From positions 1-43,176 of IMG/VR virus record IMGVR_UViG_3300006059_000004: a stretch of 43,176 nt of DNA; one strand, written 5' to 3'. Every line of letters starts with the position of its first letter. Position 1 is the first letter of the stretch. The notes under the pieces were generated by a model, which saw only the letters and a program-made list of their open reading frames with translations, did no database searches and was not told the DNA's origin. The stretch comes from a virus. The position numbers were made by a program, and so were the translations under genes. This document shows positions 6,347 to 12,837 of this stretch, in pieces.

Positions 6347-6477
6347 GGAGTCTCCTCTTGCGGGATCGGATTGACTGCTCTCCACATGGGGTCTTCCTGA
6401 TTGACCCACACCGTTCCGTCGTCACAGAGGGCGAAGAGGGTGGAGTCTGAGCCGGTGATTTGAATGATCTTTCTCAT
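6331..6477 (-). CDS. 48-aa phage protein with DDGTVW motif
   Basis: Encodes 48 residues: MRKIIQITGSDSTLFALCDDG, then TVWVNQEDPMWRAVNPIPQEE. This matches a recurrent small phage protein type with the pattern xLFALCDDGTVW and a terminal WxxxxPIPQ. GGGAG stands six bases before the ATG, and the ATG overlaps the stop of the gene upstream (ATGA). The predicted fold is one beta-propeller-like blade. Function unknown. Confidence 0.75.
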   Translation of the reverse strand: MRKIIQITGSDSTLFALCDDGTVWVNQEDPMWRAVNPIPQEETPCDTH

Positions 6478-6656
6478 GTATTCTCCCTAAATTCAGCGGT
6501 AAGCCGTCTTCTCTTCCGGCTTACCGCCTTATTTGATCTCGGGCCGGGCTTGAGTACCGACTCCGCTGGGTATATGCGGTCCCAGAAGTCCTGCATCCAC
6601 CCGACGCATCGGCATACATGGCGCAGGTCTTTGACAGTAGATGTGTCCCTCCACAC
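6474..6656 (-). CDS. Possible 60-aa basic protein
   Basis: An open frame of 60 codons from GTG 6656, just downstream of tRNA-Asn on the same transcript. Its TGA overlaps the next ATG (ATGA), which favours a real, coupled gene. The protein has two cysteines, an aromatic stretch (GWMQDFWDRIYP) and a very basic end (KAVSRKRRRLTAEF). No clear ribosome site is visible and the 3' part coincides with a perfect hairpin, so the segment could instead be a non-coding leader. Confidence 0.4.
   Translation of the reverse strand: MWRDTSTVKDLRHVCRCVGWMQDFWDRIYPAESVLKPGPRSNKAVSRKRRRLTAEFRENT
6496..6527. other. Perfect 11-bp hairpin downstream of tRNA-Asn
   Basis: GCGGTAAGCCG (6496-6506) and CGGCTTACCGC (6517-6527) form an 11-bp stem with a 10-base loop. 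It lies in the leader of the 48-aa gene on the minus strand. The minus-strand side is not followed by a proper T tract; the plus side is followed only by TTATTT. It may be an RNA-processing or stability element, or a weak terminator. Confidence 0.5.
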
Positions 6657-6674
6657 CGCCGAGATCAATTGTTT

Positions 6675-6750
6675 TGGCTGGGAGGGTTGGGTTCGAACCA
6701 ACGATCGTTCGGTTAACAGCCGAATGCTGTACCAACTCAGCTACCTCCCA
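6675..6750 (-). tRNA. tRNA-Asn (GTT)
   Basis: A canonical cloverleaf with a 7-bp acceptor stem (TGGGAGG/CCTCCCA), D arm GCTGAGTTGGTACAGC, and anticodon stem TTCGG/CCGAA with loop CTGTTAA giving anticodon GTT. It also has a five-base variable region, T stem GTTGG/CCAAC with loop TTCGAAC, discriminator G and an encoded CCA. It is inside the minus-strand operon, eight bases after the DUF669 gene, so it is probably processed from the operon mRNA. It would supplement decoding of AAC/AAT codons. Confidence 0.97.
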
Positions 6751-6758
6751 CCCGACTA

Positions 6759-7172
6759 TTAAAACGGACTCGCCGCCTTCTTCTGTTCACTCGTCTCGGA
6801 GTGAGGCTTAAAGTACGAAATCACGGCCTTCGCACCGTAGTCGTCTTCCCGTGTCTTCACTACAGCATCACATCGAAACCCCAAGAGGTCGCCCACTCCG
6901 GCTAACTTGAAATCCGTTGCACCGGAACATTTCATGAACGTCTTGAGTTGTCCCATGCCGATCTCAACGGCCTTGGGGTTCGGGTTCTTGATGTTGAACA
7001 TGTGGAACAGGAAACGCCCCTCTTGAGCTCCTTCCAAGATCCGGTACTTCACCGAGATATAACTCCCGTCTCCAGCTTTCGTGTCTTTCATCTCCGCGTC
7101 ATCTGCAATCAAGTAATAGGTTCCGGGTGGAACGACGCCGCCGCTTTCTTTGGTGTCCGTTAAATCAAGCAT
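6759..7172 (-). CDS. DUF669 family ssDNA-binding-like protein
   Basis: 137 residues with the DUF669 pattern: PPGTYYLIADDAEMKDTKAGDGSYISVKYRIL, then GRFLFHMFNIKNPNPKAVEIGMGQL and a tail ending AASPF. DUF669 proteins sit next to Sak4-type ATPases in many phages and are thought to bind single-stranded DNA; the terminal Pro-Phe resembles the protein-docking tip of SSB proteins. The start overlaps the ATPase stop by eight bases, so the two are translated together. Confidence 0.85.
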   Translation of the reverse strand: MLDLTDTKESGGVVPPGTYYLIADDAEMKDTKAGDGSYISVKYRILEGAQEGRFLFHMFNIKNPNPKAVEIGMGQLKTFMKCSGATDFKLAGVGDLLGFRCDAVVKTREDDYGAKAVISYFKPHSETSEQKKAASPF

Positions 7173-7878
7173 TCTTCTTCTCTCCTTGGATCTTCTTGAA
7201 GATCTGTTTCAGGTCCGCTGGTTCTGCTGGGAGGAGTTTACCACTCCGATCCTTCGCTAAAACTCTATCTGATTTCTCTGTGACTAGTACGCGCTTCCCA
7301 TCCTTGTCAACGTGTAAATAAAAACATTCGTCGAACATCGCTCCGACTTGAGTTGAGAATTTTCCAACGAGTTGGGGTCCGATATATCGAACACCGTTCT
7401 CGTCTTTGTCAATCTCAGAGAGTGCGGTCATCACGACGCTGTAGAACGGGAGATCTCGAAACGACTTCACGAGAGATCGCATCTTCTTCGCCAGATCTCC
7501 GTACATCGGGAGACTGTCTTTTCGGTCGGGGTATTCGACGTTTAGTTGGGACAGAAGATTCTGGTTGATCTCTGTCAGGGAGTCCAGGAACAAGACCTTG
7601 TACTTCTTCCGGGCCTCTTCGGTATTCAGATAGACGAATACTTCTCCGAGTCGTGCGATCCGCTTCTCGGGGGGGATCATCTCGCCTTTGTCGTCTCGCG
7701 TGATATCAATCACGTCGATCTTCTTCGATTGGAGCGATAGAAGACCGGCTTCGGCGGATATGATGAGCGTGGGTTCTGGGGCTGTTCCTGCTAGTGTCGT
7801 CTTCCCGACTCCGGCTTCGCCGAAGACGAGAATCTTAAGCGCCTGAGTCCCTAAATTCTCTGTGCTTGTGATGTTCAT
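7165..7878 (-). CDS. Sak4-like RecA-fold ATPase (AAA_24)
   Basis: 237-residue P-loop ATPase. Walker A is GEAGVGKTT (about 20-28), Walker B is VLFLDS (about 93-98), with MTALSE and GPQLVGKFSTQVGAMFDE in the region expected for the RecA-like core. This is the phage nucleotide-binding family AAA_24/Sak4, a single-strand annealing or recombination-mediator ATPase. I use ATG 7878, preceded by AAAGGAAAC; an in-frame start at 7938 would overlap the divergent gene and has no site. First gene of the leftward operon, acting with the DUF669 protein and YqaJ exonuclease. Confidence 0.88.
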   Translation of the reverse strand: MNITSTENLGTQALKILVFGEAGVGKTTLAGTAPEPTLIISAEAGLLSLQSKKIDVIDITRDDKGEMIPPEKRIARLGEVFVYLNTEEARKKYKVLFLDSLTEINQNLLSQLNVEYPDRKDSLPMYGDLAKKMRSLVKSFRDLPFYSVVMTALSEIDKDENGVRYIGPQLVGKFSTQVGAMFDECFYLHVDKDGKRVLVTEKSDRVLAKDRSGKLLPAEPADLKQIFKKIQGEKKNA

Positions 7879-7956
7879 GTTTCCTTTCTGGAGTTTCGCT
7901 ATTGCTAACTCGGTTGCGTGGCGATACCGATAAACCACGACTTAGGGGGTTGTCAA
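7879..7956. promoter_or_regulatory. Divergent promoter region of early genes
   Basis: The 78 bases between the Sak4-like gene (leftward) and the primase-helicase gene (rightward) must hold the leftward operon promoter and probably a rightward one. I see no strong consensus -35/-10 pair. TTGCTA (7901-7906) followed 17 bases later by TACCGA is a weak rightward candidate. Confidence 0.35.
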
Positions 7957-10107
7957 GTGATTCAAAAATACTTCGAACAGGGCTATGTAGCTATTCCGGT
8001 CTATCGGAATGGAAAAAATCCAGCGATTGGTGCGGACTGGCAGCGGTGGTGTACCGAGCGCCCTTCACTCACGCTCGTAGAATCCTGGGACGACCGAGTT
8101 AGTAAACAGAAGATGAATATCGGGATCACTTGTGGTCCTGCTTCTGGGATCGTCGTTGTGGATATCGACGTAGATGATGAAAAGATTATGCAGCTATGTC
8201 CTCCGTCTTTTGTGAGAAGACGAGGGGCGAAAGGGGAGGCTCGCGTCTTTAAGTACGCCCCTAACGTACAAAGCGTGAGTCTCCCCGGTCTTGATCTCCT
8301 CTCGACCGGAAGACAGTTCTTAGTTCCACCGTCCATCCATCCCACGACTCATAAGCCCTATGTCTGGTTAACGGAGAACACGTTAGAGAATACACCCGTC
8401 GATGAGCTCCCCGAGCTCGATCTCTCCTTCTTGGAGCTCGTCCGTCCGCTTCTCACGCGAACGAAGACCGCTTCGGTGGGTCGGAACAATAAGCTTGTCG
8501 ATATCATCTCGGCGATGCGTGGGCGCGGCGAAGAAGAATCGGCGATTGTGCGCGAGGTCTATGAGTGGGACCGCGACCACCACTCCCCCCGGCTCTTCTT
8601 CGATCCGAAGGAGTCGTTCCGAGCGAAGAACGAAGCGGGGGCTATGTCTTCTGCTATGAAGCTCGTGAACAGTGTAACCAAGAGTCTCTTGGACGCTGGG
8701 ATGGTCACGATCCTCGATAACCGCGTGGTGATCGACATCAATGACTCCCCTGCTCCGAAGAGTGAGAAGTTCAAACCGAAGACTTACCCCCAGGCTAGGG
8801 GCATCATGGGGAAGTTCATCGAATACTGCGACCTCACTTCGAGCGGAAAGCAAGACGCGCTCGGGCTCGGTGGCGCGATCTCTCTCATGAGCGTGCTTTG
8901 TTCGAATCGGTTCAACACAGAGGTCAGGGGCTTGACGACCTGTCCGAACCTCTACGTCATTAACCTGGCTCATTCGAGTTTCGGGAAGGAGACCGCGCAA
9001 CGTGTGGTCTACGATCTCTTGACGGAGACTGACTCGGGACTGCTCGGCGGTGCGAGCTATCGCTCGGGTTCTTCGATCGTCATGAGTTTGCCGAAACAGC
9101 AAGAGCGGCTCGACCTGATCGACGAGTGCTCCAGTCTTCTCAAGGCAATGGGAGGGAAGGAAGATTACAAGAGCGAGATTGTCGAGATCCTCTCTTCTCT
9201 CTACTCGAAGTCCAACTCGAAGTTCCTGGGGTTCTCGAGCCTGGCGTCAGGGGATAAGTACGGGGCCTGTTGGAACCCCTGCATCTCCCTTCTAGGATCG
9301 ACCACACCGGCCGGATTCCGGGCCTCTGTCAATCGGGATATGGCGGCGAAGGGTCTTCTTCCCCGGTTCTTCCTGTTCATCCAGAGCGATCTGGGAGCGT
9401 ATAAGGGGAGGCAGGACCGCGCGCGCGCCGAAGCTCTCTACCGCGAGCTTGAAGCCTTCATCCTGGGGTTCCTGGCGCTCCCTAAGCGCGAGCACCCGAC
9501 CTTCAAGCCCCAGAAGAACCTTCTGGCCAAGCATAGCCGCGGAGATCACCAAGACCTGACCGAGGGGGTGCGATATGACCCCTTCATCATTCCTTTGACG
9601 GAAGAGGCTCATGAGTACTGGCTCACCTACGACGAGGAGTGCCACTACCGGAAGGCGGAGAACCCCGAAGGCTTCGAGTCGGCATTCATCGGCCGGTTTG
9701 CCGAGAAGGTGGCCAAACTGGCTCTACTCGACGCTCTCTCGATGGGGCGGGAGCGGGTCGAGCTCGATAACGTCCAGTGGGCGCGGCGCGTGGTAGAGGC
9801 GGAGTGGCATAACTCGATGCCCCTGTACGAGTTAGCTGCCGCTGAGAACCAGTTCGCGGCGAGTTTAATACAGATCTTGAAGGTTGTAGAAAGCAAGGGT
9901 AGGATTGGTAAATCAGACCTTCTTCGTAGATTTAGCATCCCTGCTAAGACCTTCTGGGGCATGGTCGATCAACTCGTTGAACAAGGTTCAGTGATTTACG
10001 TAGTTGATGAAAAGGGTACAGGTAAGCCGGGGCCAAAAGTGACTTACGTTCAAGCGACACTCCAAAAAACCCGAAGAGATGAAGAATTAAAAAACTCATC
10101 TATTTGA
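7957..10107 (+). CDS. Prim-pol/DUF3987 primase-helicase
   Basis: 716-residue replication protein. Residues 1-140 resemble the bifunctional primase-polymerase (AEP) domain: NPAIGADWQRW, MNIGITCGPASGIVVVDIDVDD (acidic DxD near 69-71) and STGRQFLVPPSIHPTT with the conserved histidine. The rest is DUF3987, a helicase-like ATPase region with a degenerate P-loop (AHSSFGKETA), DECSSLLKAMGG, and LGSTTPAGF. A C-terminal winged-helix-like segment (GRIGKSDLLRRFSIPAKTFW) ends it. I choose GTG 7957, which has AGGGGG upstream and fits the domain start; GTG 7918 lacks a site. No separate DNA polymerase is seen, so this protein may prime and unwind for host polymerase. Confidence 0.82.
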   Translation: MIQKYFEQGYVAIPVYRNGKNPAIGADWQRWCTERPSLTLVESWDDRVSKQKMNIGITCGPASGIVVVDIDVDDEKIMQLCPPSFVRRRGAKGEARVFKYAPNVQSVSLPGLDLLSTGRQFLVPPSIHPTTHKPYVWLTENTLENTPVDELPELDLSFLELVRPLLTRTKTASVGRNNKLVDIISAMRGRGEEESAIVREVYEWDRDHHSPRLFFDPKESFRAKNEAGAMSSAMKLVNSVTKSLLDAGMVTILDNRVVIDINDSPAPKSEKFKPKTYPQARGIMGKFIEYCDLTSSGKQDALGLGGAISLMSVLCSNRFNTEVRGLTTCPNLYVINLAHSSFGKETAQRVVYDLLTETDSGLLGGASYRSGSSIVMSLPKQQERLDLIDECSSLLKAMGGKEDYKSEIVEILSSLYSKSNSKFLGFSSLASGDKYGACWNPCISLLGSTTPAGFRASVNRDMAAKGLLPRFFLFIQSDLGAYKGRQDRARAEALYRELEAFILGFLALPKREHPTFKPQKNLLAKHSRGDHQDLTEGVRYDPFIIPLTEEAHEYWLTYDEECHYRKAENPEGFESAFIGRFAEKVAKLALLDALSMGRERVELDNVQWARRVVEAEWHNSMPLYELAAAENQFAASLIQILKVVESKGRIGKSDLLRRFSIPAKTFWGMVDQLVEQGSVIYVVDEKGTGKPGPKVTYVQATLQKTRRDEELKNSSI

Positions 10108-10256
10108 AATCAAAAACAAATTAATTATTCATCTCTTCATCTCTTCAGACAGGGGGTCCTCTCGTCATGGGCACCCCTCTGAAGAGATGAATAATTGAAG
10201 AGATATTATATTATAATAATAACATGTATATAAGAGTATGACTCTTCTATCTCTTC
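10073..10256. other. Candidate replication origin: repeats plus AT-rich tract
   Basis: The octamer ATCTCTTC occurs six times: forward at 10131, 10139 and 10249, reverse at 10073, 10181 and 10197. Four copies build a large inverted repeat (about 10123-10195) in which AATTATTC and CTCTTCAG match their complements around a GC-rich centre. An AT-only tract follows (ATATTATATTATAATAATAA, about 10202-10221). Repeats, dyad and AT-rich DNA right behind the primase-helicase gene fit a phage origin. A terminator or operator array is the alternative. Confidence 0.5.
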
Positions 10257-10332
10257 AGGAGAGCGCTTGCGTTAGAGAAACCGAGTTAGACAGTTACTTG
10301 ACTTGGTAGAATCTACCTGATATCGGCGTGGA

Positions 10333-10542
10333 ATGAAAATAGAAATTGAGCTCGATCCAAGTCTCTATGCCTTAATACTGCTTCGATTCGCTGAAAAGGA
10401 CTGTGAGTGGAAGTCAATAGACGAGGTCATCAATCACGCGATCGACGAATACGCCGAAGGCTTTGAATCACGCGAGCCGTTTAAGTCGATCCGCGACGAC
10501 TACCGCGAGCGCATGAGAGAAGCTTCACTCGAAGTGTTTTAA
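10333..10542 (+). CDS. Small ribbon-helix-helix-like protein
   Basis: 69 residues starting MKIEIELDPSLYALILLRFAE, then WKSIDEVINHAIDEYAEGFE. A short beta strand followed by two helices is the plan of MetJ/Arc-type DNA-binding proteins and antitoxins, but I see no decisive signature. It follows the origin candidate and converges with, and overlaps, the leftward operon end at 10481-10542. It could regulate replication or be an orphan antitoxin-like protein. Confidence 0.6.
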   Translation: MKIEIELDPSLYALILLRFAEKDCEWKSIDEVINHAIDEYAEGFESREPFKSIRDDYRERMREASLEVF

Positions 10543-10768
10543 ACTCCGTCACCTTAATCAATCGATGCCTCTCCAGGAGCTCGCGGCCAATGGCATCGTC
10601 AAACGCGCTAATAGGCGCAAGGCTCGTTCGCTGACAGTCCGTAACGTCCAATAGGTATTTTCCGTAAACGCCTGGCTTGAGGTCAAGGAGCTCGCCTCTA
10701 AGGCTCTCACGCTCCTTGATCATTTCCGATAGCTCGGCGTAGCGTTTCAGCTTTCGTGTCAATTCCAT
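10481..10768 (-). CDS. 95-aa helical phage protein
   Basis: Last gene of the leftward accessory operon. An N-terminal coiled coil (LKRYAELSEMIKERESLRGELLDL) leads into PGVYGKYLLDVTDCQRTSLAPISAFDD and TEFKTLRVKLL. This helix-plus-beta arrangement is seen in small phage recombination-module proteins of unknown role. AAAGGAG sits six bases before the ATG. Its 3' end overlaps the convergent gene by 62 bases, so the last 20 codons are read on both strands. Confidence 0.65.
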   Translation of the reverse strand: MELTRKLKRYAELSEMIKERESLRGELLDLKPGVYGKYLLDVTDCQRTSLAPISAFDDAIGRELLERHRLIKVTEFKTLRVKLLSCARGSRRGST

Positions 10769-10940
10769 AATGCACTCCTTTCAATCCGTAGTTACTTCGA
10801 ATCTCAAGCGGCGTCTCTCTGGCCTGGACAAAGTCAATACAGTCCACACAGAGACCAAAGCCATGGTCTCGATTAAACCATTGCCGGCCAATCGCCGCGC
10901 CATAGCAGACAGAACACCTTAACCTAAGAATCGTTGCCAT
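10707..10940 (-). CDS. 77-aa zinc-ribbon-like protein
   Basis: Begins MATILRLRCSVCYGAAIGRQW and continues with GLCVDCIDFV, giving two CxxC pairs 21 residues apart, a probable zinc ribbon. The rest (ARETPLEIRSNYGLKGVHYGI) is predicted helical and then extends over the start of the next gene by 62 bases. The start ATG overlaps the end of the small membrane-peptide gene. Function unknown; nucleic-acid or protein binding is likely. Confidence 0.65.
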   Translation of the reverse strand: MATILRLRCSVCYGAAIGRQWFNRDHGFGLCVDCIDFVQARETPLEIRSNYGLKGVHYGIDTKAETLRRAIGNDQGA

Positions 10941-11014
10941 AGTTCACTCCAAATAATAACCGTCACCACGGCAATCGTTAGCCATGTGACGGCATACTCC
11001 ACGTTGAATCTCAT
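10919..11014 (-). CDS. 31-aa single-pass membrane peptide
   Basis: MRFNVEYAVTWLTIAVVTVI, then IWSELWQRFLG: one hydrophobic helix flanked by charged ends. The ATG overlaps the stop of the zinc-motif gene upstream (ATGA) and its end overlaps the next start. The coupling on both sides is the evidence for a real gene despite its length. It may modulate a host membrane protein; unknown. Confidence 0.55.
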   Translation of the reverse strand: MRFNVEYAVTWLTIAVVTVIIWSELWQRFLG

Positions 11015-11199
11015 GTGATCTGCCGGATCTGGCCAAGGCATCGCTTGCACGCGATCCATGATCGTGAAGCCATGCGCTTGACCTCTTTGTTCACAATCCG
11101 ATGCACGCCGCAAACACAACGCCTCGCCGATACAGCCTTAGCTCTCGAAACGATACACGGCGATAACAGACACTCCTTGCCGCAGATTTCACACTTCAT
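11011..11199 (-). CDS. 62-aa cysteine-rich zinc protein
   Basis: Starts MKCEICGKECLLSPCIVSRAK, then RRCVCGVHRIVNKEVK and IACKRCLGQI: eight cysteines plus histidine, enough for two zinc sites. It resembles small HNH-like or treble-clef phage proteins but lacks a complete HNH motif. It overlaps the gene upstream by 11 bases and the gene downstream by four (ATGA). Confidence 0.65.
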   Translation of the reverse strand: MKCEICGKECLLSPCIVSRAKAVSARRCVCGVHRIVNKEVKRMASRSWIACKRCLGQIRQIT

Positions 11200-11437
11200 C
11201 TATGAGCTCGATGAAGCTCATTAATAAGAGCTCCTGAATTCCGTACACGCGTTTCGCCTGGCAACCTTCACACTGATAACCGCGTGCATCTGGTTCACAC
11301 TCATACGCGGTCTCGCCGCAACCAACGCAGAGACCGCAATAGTCGTTATCGAGTGCTTGAAACGCCTTCTCGCTCATTTTAAACCGTACCGTAGGCTGTC
11401 GTTTCGCCGATAGGACTGGTATTACTTGGACGGTCAT
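11189..11437 (-). CDS. 82-aa phage zinc-finger protein
   Basis: Contains YCGLCVGCGETAYECEPDAR followed by YQCEGCQAKRVYGIQELLL, a zinc-binding arrangement I recognise as a recurrent small phage protein type (xDYCGxCxxCG...CEPDA...CxxC...VYGxxELL). The N-terminus is basic. Translationally coupled to both neighbours (start overlaps the upstream stop as ATGA). Its molecular job is unknown. Confidence 0.75.
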   Translation of the reverse strand: MTVQVIPVLSAKRQPTVRFKMSEKAFQALDNDYCGLCVGCGETAYECEPDARGYQCEGCQAKRVYGIQELLLMSFIELIDEV

Positions 11438-11592
11438 TTGAGAATCTCCTCTAGTTGTTTCAAGACCTCTTGCTTCGATCCTTTGAAACCAAACTCACGT
11501 TTGAGGATCGAATACACCGAAGGACCTCGCCGCCTCATGCCGAGTATTTCCAGTTTTAATGCACCCCGAAGGACTAAGAGTCGCAGTCTCAT
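11434..11592 (-). CDS. 52-aa basic helical protein
   Basis: Encodes 52 residues, MRLRLLVLRGALKLEILGMR and then RRGPSVYSILKREFGFKGSKQEVLKQL to the end. It is arginine- and lysine-rich with a helical C-terminus of the kind found in small DNA-binding proteins. ATGA overlaps at both ends place it inside the operon between the ribbon-helix-helix gene and the zinc-finger gene. Function unknown. Confidence 0.65.
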   Translation of the reverse strand: MRLRLLVLRGALKLEILGMRRRGPSVYSILKREFGFKGSKQEVLKQLEEILK

Positions 11593-11759
11593 TTACTACC
11601 TACCTTCGTCTTATCGACATATTCCGCCAATCCGTATTCAAACACCTGGCGGAGCGTGATTTTCTTATACCTCGCCATGGCGCGGACTGTACGGAGCAAC
11701 TCCGTATCAATCCGCACCGTGACGCTTTCCGTTGGTTTCTTAGCAGTCGGCAGATTCAC
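11589..11759 (-). CDS. Ribbon-helix-helix (CopG/Arc-like) DNA-binding protein
   Basis: 56 residues from GTG 11759. The core ESVTVRIDTELLRTVRAMAR, then YKKITLRQVFEYGLAEYVDK is a clear ribbon-helix-helix: an alternating beta strand TVRID, a first helix and a second helix starting with TLRQV. Such dimers repress their own operon by binding palindromes; the near-perfect palindrome at 12068-12083 upstream of the operon is a candidate operator. Coupled to both neighbours by GTGA and ATGA overlaps. Confidence 0.75.
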   Translation of the reverse strand: MNLPTAKKPTESVTVRIDTELLRTVRAMARYKKITLRQVFEYGLAEYVDKTKVGSK

Positions 11760-11965
11760 AGAACCGCCACACCGATAAGCTTATCAAAGCCGAGATAGTC
11801 CGCGATTTTTGCGTCAAGCTGTTTTTCCAGTTTCGTTGTCAATTTATTATCGTCATAAACCGCGATATCCTCAATCAAGAGAACTGGTATCGAAAGCTTG
11901 CCGAGTTTAAACACTACCTTATTCACGATGGCTCTCTTGACTGGCGCTTTGATTTTAGACTTCAT
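11756..11965 (-). CDS. 69-aa basic protein, first gene of accessory operon
   Basis: Starts MKSKIKAPVKRAIVNKVVFK, then LGKLSIPVLLIEDIAVYDDNK and a helical end with AKIADYLGFDKLIGVAVL. It looks like a small alpha/beta protein with a basic N-terminus. GAAGGAG lies shortly upstream of the ATG. As leader gene of an eight-gene leftward operon it is followed at once by a ribbon-helix-helix gene. Function unknown. Confidence 0.65.
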   Translation of the reverse strand: MKSKIKAPVKRAIVNKVVFKLGKLSIPVLLIEDIAVYDDNKLTTKLEKQLDAKIADYLGFDKLIGVAVL

Positions 11966-12118
11966 ATGCGTTTCTCCTTCGGTCCAGGCTTATTGCCTCG
12001 ACTGAAATCAGTATCGCACGATGCGTTATAAATAGCAATAGAAAAATAATGCTGACAAATTGCCGATGTGTCGGTACTGACACCTCTTCATTCAACTCAG
12101 TAGAGGAGAACCTATACA
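11966..12118. promoter_or_regulatory. Divergent promoter/operator region
   Basis: This AT-rich gap separates the leftward accessory operon from the rightward ASCH gene. On the minus strand TTGTCA (12054-12059) is followed after 18 bases by TATTTA and then TAACGC, a plausible sigma70 promoter for the operon. A near-perfect palindrome lies just upstream of it (12068-12083). The rightward promoter is not obvious. Confidence 0.45.
12068..12083. promoter_or_regulatory. Palindromic operator candidate
   Basis: GTGTCGGTACTGACAC reads the same on both strands at 14 of 16 positions. It sits between the two divergent start sites and upstream of the -35-like box of the leftward operon. A dimeric regulator such as the ribbon-helix-helix protein of that operon could bind here. 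Alternatively it forms an RNA hairpin in the leader of the ASCH gene. Confidence 0.45.
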
Positions 12119-12460
12119 ATGATAGTCGCTAAGTCAGGTCATCGCCACACACATACACGGCACTGTGACGCTCGCACCGTCACGCTTCGAATTAAAAAAC
12201 AGTATATGGACGCAATCGAGAGCGGATCGAAACGAATCGAGTACCGCGAGCTCACCGAATACTACCAGCGTCTATTCCTAGAGCCGTTCAATCGACTCAA
12301 GCTCCATTATCAAACATCTCGAAAGCTCCTCGTGGAAGTTAAGTCAGTCTCCATTGTAGAACGTGGCGGCGTGGATCTCTTCGCCTTGCACCTCGGACGT
12401 GTCCTATCTATGAGATCTTTAAAACCAGCGGATCGACTGCGAGTATTCATGACAAGTTGA
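12119..12460 (+). CDS. ASCH/PUA-like domain protein
   Basis: 113 residues. From residue 20 on, TVTLRIKKQYMDAIESGSKR, IEYRELTEYYQRLF and LLVEVKSVSIVE fit the ASCH domain, a PUA-like beta barrel that binds RNA or modified nucleotides. The key lysine-rich strand-helix (K-x2-Y-x5-G-x-K-x-x-E-x-R) is intact. AGAGGAG is ten bases upstream of ATG 12119; the first 19 residues are His/Arg-rich and atypical, so a later start cannot be excluded. Related proteins occur in many phages and may act on modified bases or RNA. Confidence 0.75.
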   Translation: MIVAKSGHRHTHTRHCDARTVTLRIKKQYMDAIESGSKRIEYRELTEYYQRLFLEPFNRLKLHYQTSRKLLVEVKSVSIVERGGVDLFALHLGRVLSMRSLKPADRLRVFMTS

Positions 12461-12549
12461 TTCACACTTTCAAACACTGCACAGAAGATGCCAAGCCCAA
12501 ACGCACTCCAAAGCGGACACGTGAGACAGTGAGGCCAAATGCCCCGTAA
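12457..12549 (+). CDS. Possible 30-aa basic peptide
   Basis: A 30-codon frame from TTG 12457 that overlaps the ASCH stop (TTGA) and runs into the next gene's start. The peptide is very basic and proline-rich (KPKRTPKRTRETVRPNAP). Only the overlaps support it; it could equally be an untranslated spacer. Confidence 0.25.
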   Translation: MIHTFKHCTEDAKPKRTPKRTRETVRPNAP

Positions 12550-12826
12550 GCGATGCCCCATCCATAAACACCACACCATCGGCTTCGATTCGATCCAGTC
12601 CATTGACTGGCACATTCGGAACCTTTGGAACGATGGCTGGCGTTGCATGATCGAGCTCTCTTCCGGAGCTCACCGACTCCACCACAAACGCAAGTCGAAA
12701 GCTCTTCGACCGAAAGGAAATGCATGGATTGTGACGACTGTACCGAAACGGAACTCTGCCCCACCCACCAAACGGAATGGAAGGAGGCCGAACGCGACCG
12801 AGACTTTGATGAACGCTGCGCTCTAG
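12539..12826 (+). CDS. Possible 95-aa basic protein
   Basis: An open frame starting MPRKRCPIHKHHTIGFDSIQ, with WHIRNLWNDGWRCMIELSSGAH in the middle. The first 60 residues have a protein-like composition with paired Cys and His. The last 34 residues overlap the 37-aa gene in another frame and look like its shadow. It ends in TAG. The true gene may be shorter or frameshifted. Function unknown. Confidence 0.4.
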   Translation: MPRKRCPIHKHHTIGFDSIQSIDWHIRNLWNDGWRCMIELSSGAHRLHHKRKSKALRPKGNAWIVTTVPKRNSAPPTKRNGRRPNATETLMNAAL

Positions 12827-12837
12827 GCTATCTCTGA
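12724..12837 (+). CDS. 37-aa Cys-rich acidic microprotein
   Basis: MDCDDCTETELCPTHQTEWK then EAERDRDFDERCALGYL: CxxC, CPxH and an acidic helix. I have seen this arrangement as a recurrent phage microprotein (metal knuckle followed by the helix ERDFDExCALGYL). AAAGGAA lies upstream of the ATG. It converges with the minus-strand gene that ends at 12828, overlapping it by ten bases. Confidence 0.6.
   Translation: MDCDDCTETELCPTHQTEWKEAERDRDFDERCALGYL

Noticed and set aside
8383-9102. Long antisense reading frame opposite the primase-helicase gene
   Set aside because: Arg/Glu/His-biased product with no domain; it is the complement of well-supported coding sequence, as are similar frames opposite the repeat protein and capsid genes.
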